DNA from: Azonexus sp.
GTDB lineage: Bacteria; Pseudomonadota; Gammaproteobacteria; Burkholderiales; Rhodocyclaceae
Assembly: GCA_017983755.1 (NCBI GenBank)
Contig: JAGOAU010000009.1
Span: 44,144-108,143 of the forward strand
Length of the DNA stretch: 64,000 nt
Direction: 5' to 3'
Positions 62,189 through 64,000 of the stretch are shown here, piece after piece. The notes under the pieces were generated by a model. It saw only the letters and a program-made list of their open reading frames with translations. It was not told the DNA's origin and did no database searches. Both the position numbers and the translations under genes were made by a program. Every line of letters starts with the position of its first letter. Position 1 is the stretch's first letter.

Positions 62189-63078
62189 ATGGGCTGGCAG
62201 AACGTCAGTTTTCTCACCGATGCAGCGCATGCCGAGCCAATGTGCGATGTCCTTCTGGAAGCGGGCGCGCTGTCTGCCAGCATCGAGGATGCCGACGCCG
62301 GCACGGCTGAAGAGAAGCCGCAGTTCGGCGAGCCGGGCTCGGTCAATTCGCCCGGCTGGGTTCATTCGCGGGTCGTAGCCCTGTTCGAGCCGGATGCCGA
62401 TGTCGCGGCGTTGCTGGCGCAGGCATCTGCGGCAATCGGCCTGACTGGTGTGCCGGCGTGGACCGTCGAGGCAGTGGCGGAACAGAACTGGGTGCAGTTG
62501 ACGCAGTCCCAGTTCGACCCGATCCGCGTTTCCGAACGCTTGTGGATCGTCCCATCGTGGCACGAATCGCCCGACCCGGCTGCAGTCAACCTGATTCTCG
62601 ACCCGGGAATGGCTTTTGGCACTGGTTCGCATCCGACCACCCGGCTTTGCCTGGAGTGGCTGGAACGCCATGTTGCGGCCGGGGCCTCGCTACTCGACTA
62701 CGGCTGCGGCTCGGGCATTCTGGCCATTGCTGCCGCCCGTCTCGGGGCCGGCAGGGTGGCCGGCGTCGATATCGACCCGCAGGCGGTCGAGGCGGCGCGC
62801 GCCAATGCCGAACGCAACGGCGTCACGGCGCTGTTCGCCGATTCGACGCAGCCGGTTGCCGGCGAATACGATCTGGTCGTCGCCAATATCCTGTCGAACC
62901 CCCTGCGCGTTCTGGCGCCGGCCATCTGCGCCCATGTCCGTTCCGGCGGCCGGCTGGCGCTGTCTGGCATCCTGCGCGAGCAGGCCGACGAAATCATAGC
63001 AATCTACGCGCAGTGGCTGCCCATGCAAGTGGCCGACGTTCGTGAGGACTGGGTGTGTCTGGCCGGTATCAAACCCTG

Positions 63079-63079
<1 letters not shown>
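62189..63079 (+). CDS. prmA: Ribosomal protein L11 methyltransferase
   Basis: A 296-residue SAM-dependent enzyme that trimethylates L11. The N-terminal L11-recognition domain (about 1-60) and linker are followed by [22 protein letters not shown], the SAM-binding [33 protein letters not shown] and the NPPY-like [17 protein letters not shown]. It overlaps the next gene at TGATG. The accB-accC-prmA order is conserved in many proteobacteria. Confidence 0.95.

Positions 63080-64000
<921 letters not shown>

Overview
The window is a stretch of ordinary chromosome from a high-GC betaproteobacterium, most likely Rhodocyclales (Dechloromonas/Azonexus-like). This rests on gene content: System I cytochrome c maturation, hyp nickel genes, ActP acetate uptake, a propionyl-CoA carboxylase/methylmalonyl-CoA mutase cluster, the MaeB malic enzyme, and small betaproteobacterial hypothetical families. 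No marker gene fixes the genus. I see no prophage, insertion sequence, CRISPR array, tRNA or rRNA.

Layout. 1-10.6 kb holds mostly single housekeeping genes: MalY/PatB-type aminotransferase, a small membrane protein, fau, slt, DUF1631, an NDUFA9-like reductase, cca, DUF2905, a hydrolase, an unknown protein and DUF2721. 10.8-16.3 kb holds selO, then a reverse-strand cobalamin-riboswitch-controlled btuB-btuC-btuD operon. 16.4-18.5 kb holds a ZapB-like gene, zapA, 6S RNA, an EVE protein and a TauE/SafE permease. 18.5-21.4 kb holds a crotonase and yjcH-actP. 21.5-29.1 kb holds a GntR/FCD regulator divergent from the B12-dependent propionate route mcm-meaB-pccB-pccA. 29.2-31.0 kb holds two unknown proteins. 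31.1-38.1 kb is a complete reverse-strand ccmABCDEFGHI operon with napF at its end. 38.3-40.2 kb is a ycbB/ycbK-type cell-wall pair. 40.3-53.3 kb is a nickel region: hypAB, a giant exonuclease-RecQ-UvrD fusion on the other strand, hypFCDE, nikR and a NiCoT permease, followed by a TonB receptor with a poly-T tract in its signal-peptide region (to 55.3 kb). 55.4-64 kb holds maeB, mpl, a nucleotidyltransferase-like protein, aroQ-accB-accC-prmA and a truncated zinc-ribbon/DUF3426 protein with a long Glu-Pro repeat.

Functional links. The btu genes would supply B12 to methylmalonyl-CoA mutase. Acetate and propionate uptake and assimilation (ActP, PCC/MCM, MaeB) fit a volatile-fatty-acid lifestyle. 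NikR, NiCoT, the TonB receptor and Hyp proteins form a nickel acquisition and insertion module, although no hydrogenase structural genes lie in the window.

The most striking signal is not a gene. The 10-mer TGCGGTCGAC occurs 18 times on the two strands. In 14 cases it is followed by two A/T tracts about one helical turn apart, usually with GGC just before the second. Copies lie inside unrelated genes in both orientations and in every convergent gap of 79 bp or more. The architecture resembles the Pasteurellaceae DNA uptake signal (GCGGT core plus two phased A/T tracts). I propose it as a candidate DNA-uptake-like or other genome-wide recognition sequence.
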